From the NCBI GenBank assembly GCA_020446285.1, contig JAGREZ010000408.1:1-12283 (forward strand): a stretch of 12,283 nucleotides of DNA. Direction: 5' to 3'. The translations under genes and the position numbers were made by a program. This DNA comes from Geminicoccaceae bacterium (lineage in GTDB: Bacteria > Pseudomonadota > Alphaproteobacteria > Geminicoccales > Geminicoccaceae). Below are positions 6,139 to 12,283 of this stretch, one piece after another. The stretch's first letter is position 1. Every line of letters begins with the position of its first letter. The notes under the pieces are model-generated. The model was given only the letters and a program-made list of their open reading frames with translations. It did not search any database and had not been told where the DNA came from.

Positions 6139-6920
6139 ACGAGAAGGCGCTGAGGATCGTTGCGCCGCTCGGCATCGGCCTGCTGTTGCTGGCCGGCTGG
6201 GAGACGCTCGTGCTCGTTCGCGGCATCCCGCCCTATATCCTGCCGGCTCCGAGCCTCGTTGCCACCACCATGATCGCCGAATGGTCCAATCTCTGGCCGT
6301 CGCTCATGATCACCCTGCAGATCACCACGATCGCCCTCATCGCCGCGATCGTCGGCGGTGGCGGGCTCGCGATCCTGTTCTCCATGTGGCGACTGGTGGA
6401 GCTCTCGCTCTTTCCCTATGCCGTCATCCTGCAGGTGACTCCCGTGGTCGCCATCGCACCGCTGCTGCTCATCTATATCGACAACACGCTGCTCGTGGTG
6501 GTGATCGTCGCCTGGATCGTCGCCTTCTTCCCGATCCTCTCCAACACCACGCTCGGGCTGAACTCGGCCGATCACAATCTGCGCTCGCTGTTCGAGCTTT
6601 ATGGCGCCACGCGCTGGCAGGCGCTGCGCCACCTGCGCATTCCCTCGGCCATGCCCTATTTCCTCGGCGGCCTGCGCATCGCCGGCGGGCTGTCGCTGAT
6701 CGGTGCCGTCGTCGCCGAATATGTGGCCGGGACATCGGGCACCGGCACCGGCCTCGCCTTTCGCATCCTCGAGGCCGGCTATCGCCTGCAGATCCCCAAG
6801 ATGTTCGCCGCCCTCATGCTGCTGGCATTCACCGGCATCGCCATCTTCCTGTTCTTTTCCGCCATCAGCCATCTGGCATTGCGCAGCTGGCACGAGAGCG
6901 CCGTCAAACGAGAAAGCTGA
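6135..6920 (+). CDS. NitT/TauT-family ABC transporter permease (SsuC/TauC-like)
   Basis: This 261-residue inner-membrane protein has about six hydrophobic segments. The first is near residues 8-30 and is followed by GIPPYILPAPSLV, typical of the nitrate/taurine/sulfonate permease group. The cytoplasmic EAA loop is ELYGATRWQALRHLRIPSAM (from residue 154), which docks the ATPase. GTG 6135 shares four bases with the aldolase TGA, and GGGAG lies about 9 nt upstream, so the two are coupled. The gene sits inside a sugar kinase/aldolase operon without the ATPase and periplasmic binding protein that normally flank such a permease; these must lie elsewhere or be borrowed. Members import taurine, alkanesulfonates, nitrate, riboflavin or pyrimidine precursors, so an organosulfonate is attractive here but not proven. 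Confidence 0.85.
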   Translation: MNEKALRIVAPLGIGLLLLAGWETLVLVRGIPPYILPAPSLVATTMIAEWSNLWPSLMITLQITTIALIAAIVGGGGLAILFSMWRLVELSLFPYAVILQVTPVVAIAPLLLIYIDNTLLVVVIVAWIVAFFPILSNTTLGLNSADHNLRSLFELYGATRWQALRHLRIPSAMPYFLGGLRIAGGLSLIGAVVAEYVAGTSGTGTGLAFRILEAGYRLQIPKMFAALMLLAFTGIAIFLFFSAISHLALRSWHESAVKRES

Positions 6921-6929
6921 ACAGACATC

Positions 6930-7991
6930 ATGACCGACCGCACGCCGCGTTTTTCCGCTTCCGCCCTTCGCGATTTCGCCACATCGCTCATGCTCGCCTC
7001 GGGCTTCGAGAAAGAGAAGGCCGAAGTGACCGCGCGGCATCTCGTCGATGCCGACATGATGGGACACGACACCCACGGCCTGAACCTGCTCGTCGCCTAT
7101 GTCGATCACGCGGCCTCCGGCGGCATGACGCTCACCGGCGATGTCGAGGTGGTCGCCGACCGGCCCGCCGCCATCACCTGGGACGGGCGCAACCTTCCGG
7201 GCGTGTGGGTGACCGACAAGGCCGTCGATACCGCCATCGCACGCGCGCGCATCTACGGGCAGGCGAGCATCGCCATCCGCCGCAGCCATCACATCGCCTG
7301 CCTGCAGACCTATCTGCCCAAGGCGACCGAACAGGGCATGATGGTGACCATTCTCTCATCCGATCCGCATGTCGCCACCGTCGCCCCCTTCGGCGGGCGC
7401 AGGCCGCTCTACACACCCGATCCGCTGGCCTGCGGCATTCCCACCGACGGCGATCCGATCCTTGTCGACATCAGCGCCTCGATCACCACCAACGGCATGA
7501 GCGGCCGTCTCGCAGCCGAGGGCAAACGTCTGCACTTTCCGGCCTATCTCGATGCCGAAGGCAATCTCACCGACGATCCCGCCGTGATCGAGGCCGATCC
7601 GCCCGGCTCGATCCTGCCCGTCGGCGGTCTCGAATATGGCCACAAGGGCTACGGCCTCGCGCTCATGATCGAGGCGGCGACGCAGGGGCTTTCCGGCTTC
7701 GGCCGCTCGGCGCAGGCGAAGGGCTGGGGTGCTTCGGTGTTCGTGCAGGTGACCGATCCGGCGGCATTCGGCGGGCTCGATGCGTTTGCCCGCGAGACCG
7801 GCTGGCTCGCCCGTGCCTGCCGCGAGAACCCGCCGCGTCCGGGGGTCGATGCGGTGCGGCTGCCGGGCGAACGCGCGCTCATGCGGATGCGCGAGGCGCG
7901 CGAGCATGGCGTTCCGCTGTTTCCCGGCATCATGGACCGGCTGACGAATAAGGCCCGAAGCCTCGACATCGCACCGCCCGAGCCATGCTAG
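6930..7991 (+). CDS. Ldh2-family (malate/L-lactate/sulfolactate-type) NAD(P)-dependent 2-hydroxyacid dehydrogenase
   Basis: This 353-residue protein is a member of the malate/L-lactate dehydrogenase superfamily (PF02615), which is unrelated to Rossmann dehydrogenases. The signature MMGHDTHGL spans residues 43-51, with His49. The active-site stretch IRRSHHIACLQTYL includes Ser119 and His120. PDPLACGIPTDGDPILVDIS is the typical nucleotide-binding core, and GHKGYGLALMIE lies near residue 235. The family includes ComC, the (R)-sulfolactate dehydrogenase, as well as ureidoglycolate, malate and proline-pathway enzymes. The Arg found after SHG in malate-type members is absent here (HGLNLL), so malate itself is less likely. 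The start is 9 nt after the permease stop with only a weak GAAAG, suggesting reinitiation. The 3' end overlaps the MFS gene by 7 nt. Together with the divergent D-2-hydroxyacid dehydrogenase it could interconvert the two stereoisomers of one hydroxyacid (inference). Confidence 0.87.
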   Translation: MTDRTPRFSASALRDFATSLMLASGFEKEKAEVTARHLVDADMMGHDTHGLNLLVAYVDHAASGGMTLTGDVEVVADRPAAITWDGRNLPGVWVTDKAVDTAIARARIYGQASIAIRRSHHIACLQTYLPKATEQGMMVTILSSDPHVATVAPFGGRRPLYTPDPLACGIPTDGDPILVDISASITTNGMSGRLAAEGKRLHFPAYLDAEGNLTDDPAVIEADPPGSILPVGGLEYGHKGYGLALMIEAATQGLSGFGRSAQAKGWGASVFVQVTDPAAFGGLDAFARETGWLARACRENPPRPGVDAVRLPGERALMRMREAREHGVPLFPGIMDRLTNKARSLDIAPPEPC

Positions 7992-9196
7992 TCCGGGCCG
8001 CACGCACGGGCGGATCCGATCTCGAGGTCATCGGCCTCGTCACCGTCGCGCATTTCTTCTCGCATCTCTACATCCTCGCCCTGCCGCCGCTCTTTCCCGT
8101 GCTCACAGGCGAACTCGGCTACACCGCAACCCAGCTCGGCATCGCCGTTGCCATCTTCAACCTCATCACCGCGGCCCTGCAGGCACCGATGGGGCTCGCC
8201 GTCGACCGCTACGGCTCGGCGCTCATTCTCGCCATGGGTCAGGCATTCTCGGGTCTCGCCTTCATCGTCATCGGCATCCTGCCGGGCTATTCCGCGCTGC
8301 TGCTGGCCATGGTCATCGGCGGTATCGGCAATGCCGTCTACCATCCCGCCGATTACGCCATCCTCGCCGGCCGCGTACGCAGTTCGAGGGCCGGGCGGGC
8401 GTTCTCCATCCACACATTCGGCGGCTATCTCGGCTTTGCCGTGGCACCGCCGGTGATGATCGGCCTGCACAGCATCGCCGGCTGGCAGACGGCGGTCATC
8501 ACCGTCGGCGTGATCGGGTTCGCCTTCGCCTTCGTGCTCTTCGCCCGCAGGAACCATCTCCAGCCGCCGAAGGTCCGGGGCGACGATGCCGGCGGTGCCG
8601 TTTCGGCGGACAAGTGGAAATTCCTGTTATCGGGACCGATCCTCCTCGCGTTCCTCTTCTTCGTCGCCATCGCCATGTCGCAGACGGGCTTTACCAATTT
8701 CGGCATTCTCGCCCTCAACCGGTTGCAGGAACTGGATCTGGCGCAGGCGGCCCTGCCGATCACGGCCTATCTCGTGACGAGTGCCGCGGGCGTGCTCATG
8801 GGTGGCTGGGTCGCCGACAGGATCCGCGACCATGACCGCTTCGTCATCATCTCGTCGATCGTCGCAGCACTGCTCACCCTGCCGCTCGCCTTCATGCAGC
8901 TGCCGTTTCCCGTGCTCTTCGTCCTCCTGGCACTCATCGGCGTCAGCAGCGGCATCATCGCCCCGTCACGCGACATGATCGTGCGCAAGCTGGCGCCGGC
9001 GGGCAGCACCGGCACGGTCTTCGGCTTCGTCACCACGGGCTTCAACGCCGGCGGCCTGATAGCACCACCGCTTCTGGGAATCGCCATCGACATGGGTCAT
9101 CCGGCCTGGGTGTTCATCACCGCGGCCATCTTCTTCCTCGTCATCCCGGTCACGCTCGGTTTCGGGCACGGGCGGAGCAAGGCCCCGGCCGGCTGA
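7985..9196 (+). CDS. MFS transporter, 12 predicted membrane segments
   Basis: This 403-residue protein is a major facilitator superfamily permease with two groups of six hydrophobic helices. A hydrophilic central loop (about residues 180-215) contains HLQPPKVRGDDAGGAVSADK. The motif A loop between helices 2 and 3 is GLAVDRYGSAL, and GGWVADRIRDHDR is its partner in the second half. GGIGNAVYHPADYAIL in helix 4 resembles the fosmidomycin-resistance/YnfM-like exporters. The ATG overlaps the dehydrogenase stop by 7 nt, so it is the last coupled gene of the operon. It could import the pathway substrate or export an end product such as a hydroxyacid or sulfonate. No motif fixes the direction or the substrate. 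It is not of the GPH type to which YihO belongs. Confidence 0.87.
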   Translation: MLVRAARTGGSDLEVIGLVTVAHFFSHLYILALPPLFPVLTGELGYTATQLGIAVAIFNLITAALQAPMGLAVDRYGSALILAMGQAFSGLAFIVIGILPGYSALLLAMVIGGIGNAVYHPADYAILAGRVRSSRAGRAFSIHTFGGYLGFAVAPPVMIGLHSIAGWQTAVITVGVIGFAFAFVLFARRNHLQPPKVRGDDAGGAVSADKWKFLLSGPILLAFLFFVAIAMSQTGFTNFGILALNRLQELDLAQAALPITAYLVTSAAGVLMGGWVADRIRDHDRFVIISSIVAALLTLPLAFMQLPFPVLFVLLALIGVSSGIIAPSRDMIVRKLAPAGSTGTVFGFVTTGFNAGGLIAPPLLGIAIDMGHPAWVFITAAIFFLVIPVTLGFGHGRSKAPAG

Positions 9197-9228
9197 CGGT
9201 CCGCAACCCCGAAGCCTTCGTCAGCCGG
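9189..9228. terminator. Ten-bp perfect inverted repeat at the MFS/maoC-like convergent junction
   Basis: CCGGCTGACG (9189-9198) and CGTCAGCCGG (9219-9228) form a perfect 10-bp stem with a 20-nt loop. The left arm covers the MFS stop codon, and the right arm lies about 20 nt beyond the stop of the opposing gene. The position between converging genes suits a bidirectional terminator or transcript barrier. There is no U-tract on either side, so it is not a canonical intrinsic terminator. Confidence 0.45.
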
Positions 9229-9233
9229 TACCC

Positions 9234-9264
9234 GTCATGCCCCGCCGTCATGCCCCGCCGTCAT
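9234..9264. repeat. Tandem 13-bp direct repeat, about 2.4 copies
   Basis: The unit GTCATGCCCCGCC occurs at 9234-9246 and 9247-9259 without a gap, followed by a partial GTCAT at 9260-9264. It covers the stop codon and last residues (NDGGA) of the MaoC-like gene and lies just outside the hairpin at 9189-9228. It looks like a small slippage duplication at the gene end. The reading frame of the hydratase is intact. Confidence 0.8.
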
Positions 9265-9688
9265 TGGCGACCCAGGCGAGAATGTGCGTGGCGACGGCGA
9301 CGAGCTTGCCGTCCTGGTTGGTGATCTCGATGCTCGAACGGGAGCGGCGTCTTTCCGTGTCGATCTCGCTTGTCCGGTAGGTCACGGTGATGGTGTCGCC
9401 GATGAAGACGGGGGCAAGGAAACGGATCCGGTCATAGCCGAGGGAGACGGCGGTTTCCGCCTGCGTGTGCCGGCCTTCGAGAATCCGGGTCGAGCAATTG
9501 GACATGAAGCCGACGAGCAGGGCACCATGGGCAATGCGCTTGCCGTAGGCCGATTGCGCCATCAGCGCCTCGTTGACATGGTTGGGTGCAAGATCGCCCG
9601 TGATCCCGGCGAACAGATACACATCGCTCTCGGATACGGTCTTGGAAAAGGTGGCCTCGTCGCCCGGCCGGATCGGCAGATCGGTCAT
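9248..9688 (-). CDS. MaoC-like (R)-specific enoyl-CoA hydratase, hot-dog fold
   Basis: This 146-residue single hot-dog domain has the hydratase-2 signature TGDLAPNHVNE, with the catalytic pair Asp32 and His37. RIAHGALL, the helix that lines the active site in PhaJ-type enzymes, follows. The length matches PhaJ (about 135-155). ATG 9688 is preceded by AAGGGGGAG at good spacing. The family hydrates trans-2-enoyl-CoA to (R)-3-hydroxyacyl-CoA, but many members have other acyl-CoA substrates. It stands alone: it converges with the MFS gene and diverges from the binding-protein gene, so it shares only an upstream region with the sugar transporter. A role in the neighbouring pathway is not evident. 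Confidence 0.88.
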   Translation of the reverse strand: MTDLPIRPGDEATFSKTVSESDVYLFAGITGDLAPNHVNEALMAQSAYGKRIAHGALLVGFMSNCSTRILEGRHTQAETAVSLGYDRIRFLAPVFIGDTITVTYRTSEIDTERRRSRSSIEITNQDGKLVAVATHILAWVANDGGA

Positions 9689-9889
9689 CTCATTCTCCCC
9701 CTTGAGAGCTGATATAGCGTCCTCTGGAGGGCTGATATAGCGTCGGGATCATCGTTTGGCGACTGTGCCGGCAACCCGTTTTTCGCCTGTCGGCAACATG
9801 TTCCGTTGCAATCGCAACCCGCTTTTGGCAGGCTCGCTGCGTAAATCCGTTCCTGTCCTGCGGGAGCGAGAAACAGGGAGCTTTTCACG
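9689..9889. promoter_or_regulatory. Divergent regulatory region (maoC-like / sugar ABC operon) rich in repeats
   Basis: These 201 nt hold several short ordered motifs. GTTGC-AATC-GCAAC at 9805-9818 is a perfect 5-bp dyad. GCAAC recurs at 9771 and 9793 and as part of this dyad at 9814. GCAACCCG(T/C)TTTT is repeated at 9771-9783 and 9814-9826, 43 nt apart. Near the maoC-like gene, a 14-bp direct repeat is described separately. On the minus strand TCGCCA-17 nt-TATATC, with its TATATC in the second repeat copy, is a weak promoter candidate. The GCAAC/GTTGC cluster lies 60-120 nt before the binding-protein start, a position that suits an operator for a LacI- or GntR-type sugar regulator (inference). 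Confidence 0.4.
9708..9744. repeat. 14-bp direct repeat with 23-bp period upstream of the maoC-like gene
   Basis: GCTGATATAGCGTC occurs identically at 9708-9721 and 9731-9744, separated by 9 nt. A 23-bp period is close to two helical turns, so two protein subunits could bind the same face. The repeat starts 20 nt before the MaoC-like ATG and would lie in its leader or core promoter. It may equally be a recent local duplication. Confidence 0.75.
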
Positions 9890-11230
9890 ATGCCTTTGCG
9901 TCTGACACGTCGCGATTCCATGATTCTCGGTGCTGGAGCACTCGCCGGAACGGCTCTGGGCGGGCCTGTCGGCCTGCGCGCGCAGATACCGGTAGCGGAG
10001 GCCACGCCGCCCGATCTGCCGATCGAGGATGGCGCCAGCCTGACCCTCCTGCGCCCGACGAAATTCGTCGCCACGGATGAGGAAATCTGGCTCGCCAACA
10101 CCAGGAAGTTCACCGAAGTGACGGGCGTGCCGGTCAAGGTGGAATTCGAGGGCTGGGAGGACATTCCGACGAAGACCGCCGTGGCCGCCAATGTCGGCTC
10201 GGGTCCGGATGTCGTGATCGGCTTTGCCGACAATCCGTTCCTCTACAAGGACAAGCTGCACGATCTCTCCGATATCACCGCCTATCTCGGCGCGAAGTAT
10301 GGTGGCTGGTGGCCGCTCGCCGAGCGCTATGGCACCGATCCGGACACGGGCAAGTGGATCGCCATGCCGGTGGGCGCCTCGGGTGGCCGTATCGTCTATC
10401 GCAAGTCGATGATCGAGGCCGCGGGCTTCAGCGAGGTTCCGACGGATGTCGACGGATTCCTCGAGATGTCGACGGCACTTCAGGCCAACGGCACGCCGAT
10501 GGGCCTCGCACTCGGCAATGCACCGGGCGACGGCAATGCGTGGACGCACTGGCTGGTCTGGGCGCATGGCGGCAAGATGGCCGATGATGACAACAATCTC
10601 ATCATCAACAGCCCGGAGACCATCGCCGGCCTCGAATATGGCAAGAAGCTCTTCGAGACCTTCATTCCGGGCACCCTCTCCTGGCTCGACGCCAACAACA
10701 ACAAGGCGTTCCTCGCCGGGGAAATCTCGCTGACGCAGAACGGCATCTCCGTCTATTACGCGGCCAAGACCTCGGAAGATGCCAAGATCAAGGAGATGGC
10801 CGAGGACATCTATCATGCGCGCATGCCGGTCGGTCCGGTGGGAATCCCGACCGAGCGCTGCCTCGTCTTCAACTCGATGATCTTCCAGCACACGCCCTAT
10901 CCGAACGCCGCCAAGGCCTATCTGATGTTCATGATGGAGAGCGATCAGTATGCCGAGTGGCTGGAGAAGGGCATCGGCTACTTCAACCATCCGCTGCAGG
11001 CCTATGATGCCAGCCCCGTCTGGACGAACGATCCCAAGCACGAGGCCTACAAGCATGTGATGAAGGACGCCGTCTGGGACGGCTATTCCGGCCGTCTCGG
11101 CCCGCAGAGTGCCGCCACCCTCGCCGACTTCATCATGGTCCAGATGGTGGCATCCGTCTGCTCCGGCCAGGCGACGGCGGAGGAGGCCGCGGCCGAAGCC
11201 CAGCGCCGCGCCAGCCGCTACTACCGCTAG
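9890..11230 (+). CDS. CUT1-type sugar ABC transporter substrate-binding protein with Tat-like leader
   Basis: This 446-residue periplasmic protein resembles family 1 extracellular solute-binding proteins (MalE/UgpB class). The leader contains TRRDSMILGAGALAG with twin arginines at residues 7-8, and a plausible cleavage follows GLRA at residue 31, so export is probably by Tat. The mature part has FTEVTGVPVKVEFEGWEDIPTK and GSGPDVVIGF, the typical first-lobe pattern. Later come GLALGNAPGDGNAWTHW, KAFLAGEISLTQNGI and VFNSMIF, typical of the hinge and second lobe. AGGGAG lies about 9 nt before ATG 9890. A permease gene of the matching family follows after a hairpin-rich spacer. Sugar, sugar-alcohol or glycoside ligands are all possible. 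A sulfoquinovosyl-glycerol-type ligand, as for SmoF of Agrobacterium, would fit the neighbouring operon, but I see no diagnostic residue. Confidence 0.88.
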   Translation: MPLRLTRRDSMILGAGALAGTALGGPVGLRAQIPVAEATPPDLPIEDGASLTLLRPTKFVATDEEIWLANTRKFTEVTGVPVKVEFEGWEDIPTKTAVAANVGSGPDVVIGFADNPFLYKDKLHDLSDITAYLGAKYGGWWPLAERYGTDPDTGKWIAMPVGASGGRIVYRKSMIEAAGFSEVPTDVDGFLEMSTALQANGTPMGLALGNAPGDGNAWTHWLVWAHGGKMADDDNNLIINSPETIAGLEYGKKLFETFIPGTLSWLDANNNKAFLAGEISLTQNGISVYYAAKTSEDAKIKEMAEDIYHARMPVGPVGIPTERCLVFNSMIFQHTPYPNAAKAYLMFMMESDQYAEWLEKGIGYFNHPLQAYDASPVWTNDPKHEAYKHVMKDAVWDGYSGRLGPQSAATLADFIMVQMVASVCSGQATAEEAAAEAQRRASRYYR

Positions 11231-11243
11231 CACGATCCGGACA

Positions 11244-11295
11244 GCGCTCCCTTCGGGGGACGCCCCTGCCCGTCGGTCCCGTCCGGCGGGCAGGG
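11244..11295 (+). other. Intercistronic double hairpin between binding-protein and permease genes
   Basis: Two stems follow each other in the 99-nt spacer. The first is GCG-C-TCCC (11244-11251) with GGGA-CGC (11257-11263), with one bulged C and a TTCGG loop. The second is a perfect 9-bp stem, CCCTGCCCG (11264-11272) with CGGGCAGGG (11287-11295), around a 14-nt loop. No U-tract follows. Such stems after a binding-protein gene usually block 3' exonucleases or attenuate transcription, so that more binding protein than permease is made, as in malE-malF. That role is inferred here. Confidence 0.6.
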
Positions 11296-11329
11296 AGTTC
11301 CTTCCTTCACTCGCAAGCGGAGACAGAGG

Positions 11330-12283
11330 GTGGCCACGACCGCCAAGGATTTGTCCTACGAACGGCCCGAGGACAGCTGGTTATCCAGACTGTTCGACAA
11401 CAAGGCCTTCCTCATCATCGTTTGCATGATCCCGGCCGTGGGTCTGCTCGGCGTCTTCCTGTCCTATCCCCTGGGACTGGGCATCTGGCTCGCCTTCACC
11501 GATACACGCATCGGCCAGACCGGCGCCTTCATCGGTCTTGAGAACTATCAGTGGCTGTGGAACGATCCGATCTTCTGGATGTCGGTGGGCAACACGCTAC
11601 TCTACACCATCGTCGCCACCATCGGAAAGTTCGCGCTGGGCCTCTGGCTGGCGCTGCTCTTGAACAATCATCTGCCGTTCAAGTCGCTCCTGCGCGCGAT
11701 CATCCTCATTCCCTGGATCGTGCCGACCGTGCTCTCGGCGATCGCCTTCTGGTGGATCTACGATCCGCAATTCTCGATCATCTCCTATGTTCTCGTCGAC
11801 AAGCTCGGCATCCTCGACACCTACATCAACTTCCTCGGCGAACCGTGGAACGCGCGCTGGTCGCTGATCGCCGCCAATATCTGGCGCGGCATCCCGTTCG
11901 TCGCGATCTGCCTGCTGGCCGGGTTGCAGACCATCTCGCCATCGCTCTACGAGGCGGCAATGCTCGATGGCGCCTCGCCCTGGCAGCGCTTCGTCCATGT
12001 CACCTTCCCGATGCTCATGCCGATCCTCGCGGTCGTCCTGACCTTCTCGGTGATCTTCACCTTCACCGATTTCCAGCTGGTCTATGCCATTACCCGTGGC
12101 GGTCCGGTCAATTCGACCCATCTCATGGCGACGCTGGCTTTCCAGCGCGGCATTCCGGGCGGCATGCTCGGCGAGGGTGCGGCGATCGCGGTGGCGATGA
12201 TTCCCTTCCTCGTGGGGGCAACGATCTTCAGCTATTTCGCCCTTGCCCGCCGCAAGTGGCAGCAGGGAGGCGCCGATGACTGA
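11330..12283 (+). CDS. CUT1 sugar ABC transporter permease, MalF/UgpA-like
   Basis: This 317-residue inner-membrane protein begins at GTG 11330, with GGAG 7 nt upstream, and ends in the last codon of the window. Residues 1-20 are cytoplasmic, and the first membrane helix follows at about 27-50. FIGLENYQWLWNDPIFW is the conserved periplasmic stretch of UgpA/MalF-like permeases. The EAA loop is YEAAMLDGASPWQRFVHVTF (207-226), which contacts the ATPase. GGPVNSTHLMATLAFQRG is the usual late-periplasmic segment of this family. The complete gene is present. The next start codon overlaps its end, so the second permease very probably follows directly. The ligand follows the binding protein and is unknown. 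Confidence 0.9.
   Translation: MATTAKDLSYERPEDSWLSRLFDNKAFLIIVCMIPAVGLLGVFLSYPLGLGIWLAFTDTRIGQTGAFIGLENYQWLWNDPIFWMSVGNTLLYTIVATIGKFALGLWLALLLNNHLPFKSLLRAIILIPWIVPTVLSAIAFWWIYDPQFSIISYVLVDKLGILDTYINFLGEPWNARWSLIAANIWRGIPFVAICLLAGLQTISPSLYEAAMLDGASPWQRFVHVTFPMLMPILAVVLTFSVIFTFTDFQLVYAITRGGPVNSTHLMATLAFQRGIPGGMLGEGAAIAVAMIPFLVGATIFSYFALARRKWQQGGADD
12276..12283 (+). CDS. Start of the next operon gene (probably the second CUT1 permease), cut by window edge
   Basis: ATG at 12276 lies in another frame, overlapping the upstream permease stop by 8 nt. It is preceded by GGGAGG (12265-12270) five nt upstream, a strong ribosome binding site. Only Met-Thr and two bases are visible. The MalG-type partner permease is expected at this position by analogy with CUT1 operons; nothing in the visible codons confirms it. 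Confidence 0.5.

Noticed and set aside
6105..7292. 395-codon minus-strand frame rich in Asp, Gly and His
   Set aside because: It is antisense to the permease and Ldh2-type genes and shows low-complexity composition without a recognisable fold.
6128..7951. 607-codon plus-strand frame across the ABC permease and Ldh2-type genes
   Set aside because: The translation is extremely rich in Arg and His with no domain, and it covers two genes whose own frames carry clear motifs.
9749..11233. 494-codon minus-strand frame opposite the binding-protein gene
   Set aside because: It is antisense to a gene with a Tat leader and family motifs. The composition is typical of the complement of GC-rich coding DNA.

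Overview
The window is GC-rich, densely coded bacterial DNA. It has short or overlapping gene junctions, frequent GTG starts and GGGGAG-type ribosome binding sites. The gene families point to an alphaproteobacterium (inference): a periplasmic transglutaminase-like cysteine peptidase, a HAD-IIA phosphatase of the 'DxWGVLHDG' type, and a CUT1 sugar ABC transporter with a Tat-type binding-protein leader. I cannot name a genus. I found no rRNA, tRNA, CRISPR array, insertion sequence or phage gene.

Layout. (1) 1-632, minus: 5' part of a periplasmic transglutaminase-like peptidase gene, cut by the window edge. (2) 849-1595, minus: an SDR oxidoreductase, divergent from a HAD hydrolase/GNAT acetyltransferase pair (1739-3090, plus, 4-nt overlap). 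(3) 3074-4006, minus: a D-2-hydroxyacid dehydrogenase that converges on the GNAT gene with a 17-nt overlap. It is divergent, across a 127-nt regulatory gap, from (4) a tightly packed plus-strand operon at 4134-9196: PfkB sugar kinase, LacD/YihT-type class I aldolase, NitT/TauT (SsuC-like) ABC permease, Ldh2-family 2-hydroxyacid dehydrogenase and MFS transporter. (5) 9248-9688, minus: a MaoC-like hydratase. (6) 9890-12283, plus: a sugar ABC operon with a binding protein, a hairpin-rich spacer, a first permease and the first codons of the next gene.

The most interesting reading is region 3-4. The kinase aligns closely, from memory, with E. coli sulfofructose kinase YihV. It has the same length and keeps the Lys/Asn/Arg positions I recall as its sulfonate contacts. 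It is followed by an aldolase of the family that contains the sulfofructose-phosphate aldolase YihT. Around the pair are two unrelated 2-hydroxyacid dehydrogenases, from the families that contain SlcC ((S)-sulfolactate dehydrogenase) and ComC ((R)-sulfolactate dehydrogenase), and a permease from the family that imports sulfonates. A coherent but unproven model is a sulfosugar catabolic island: kinase and aldolase give DHAP and sulfolactaldehyde, and the dehydrogenase pair then handles or racemises sulfolactate. The downstream CUT1 transporter might import the glycoside. No sulfoquinovosidase, isomerase, sulfolactaldehyde dehydrogenase or sulfolactate sulfo-lyase (SuyAB) is visible here, so ordinary sugar-phosphate catabolism remains possible.
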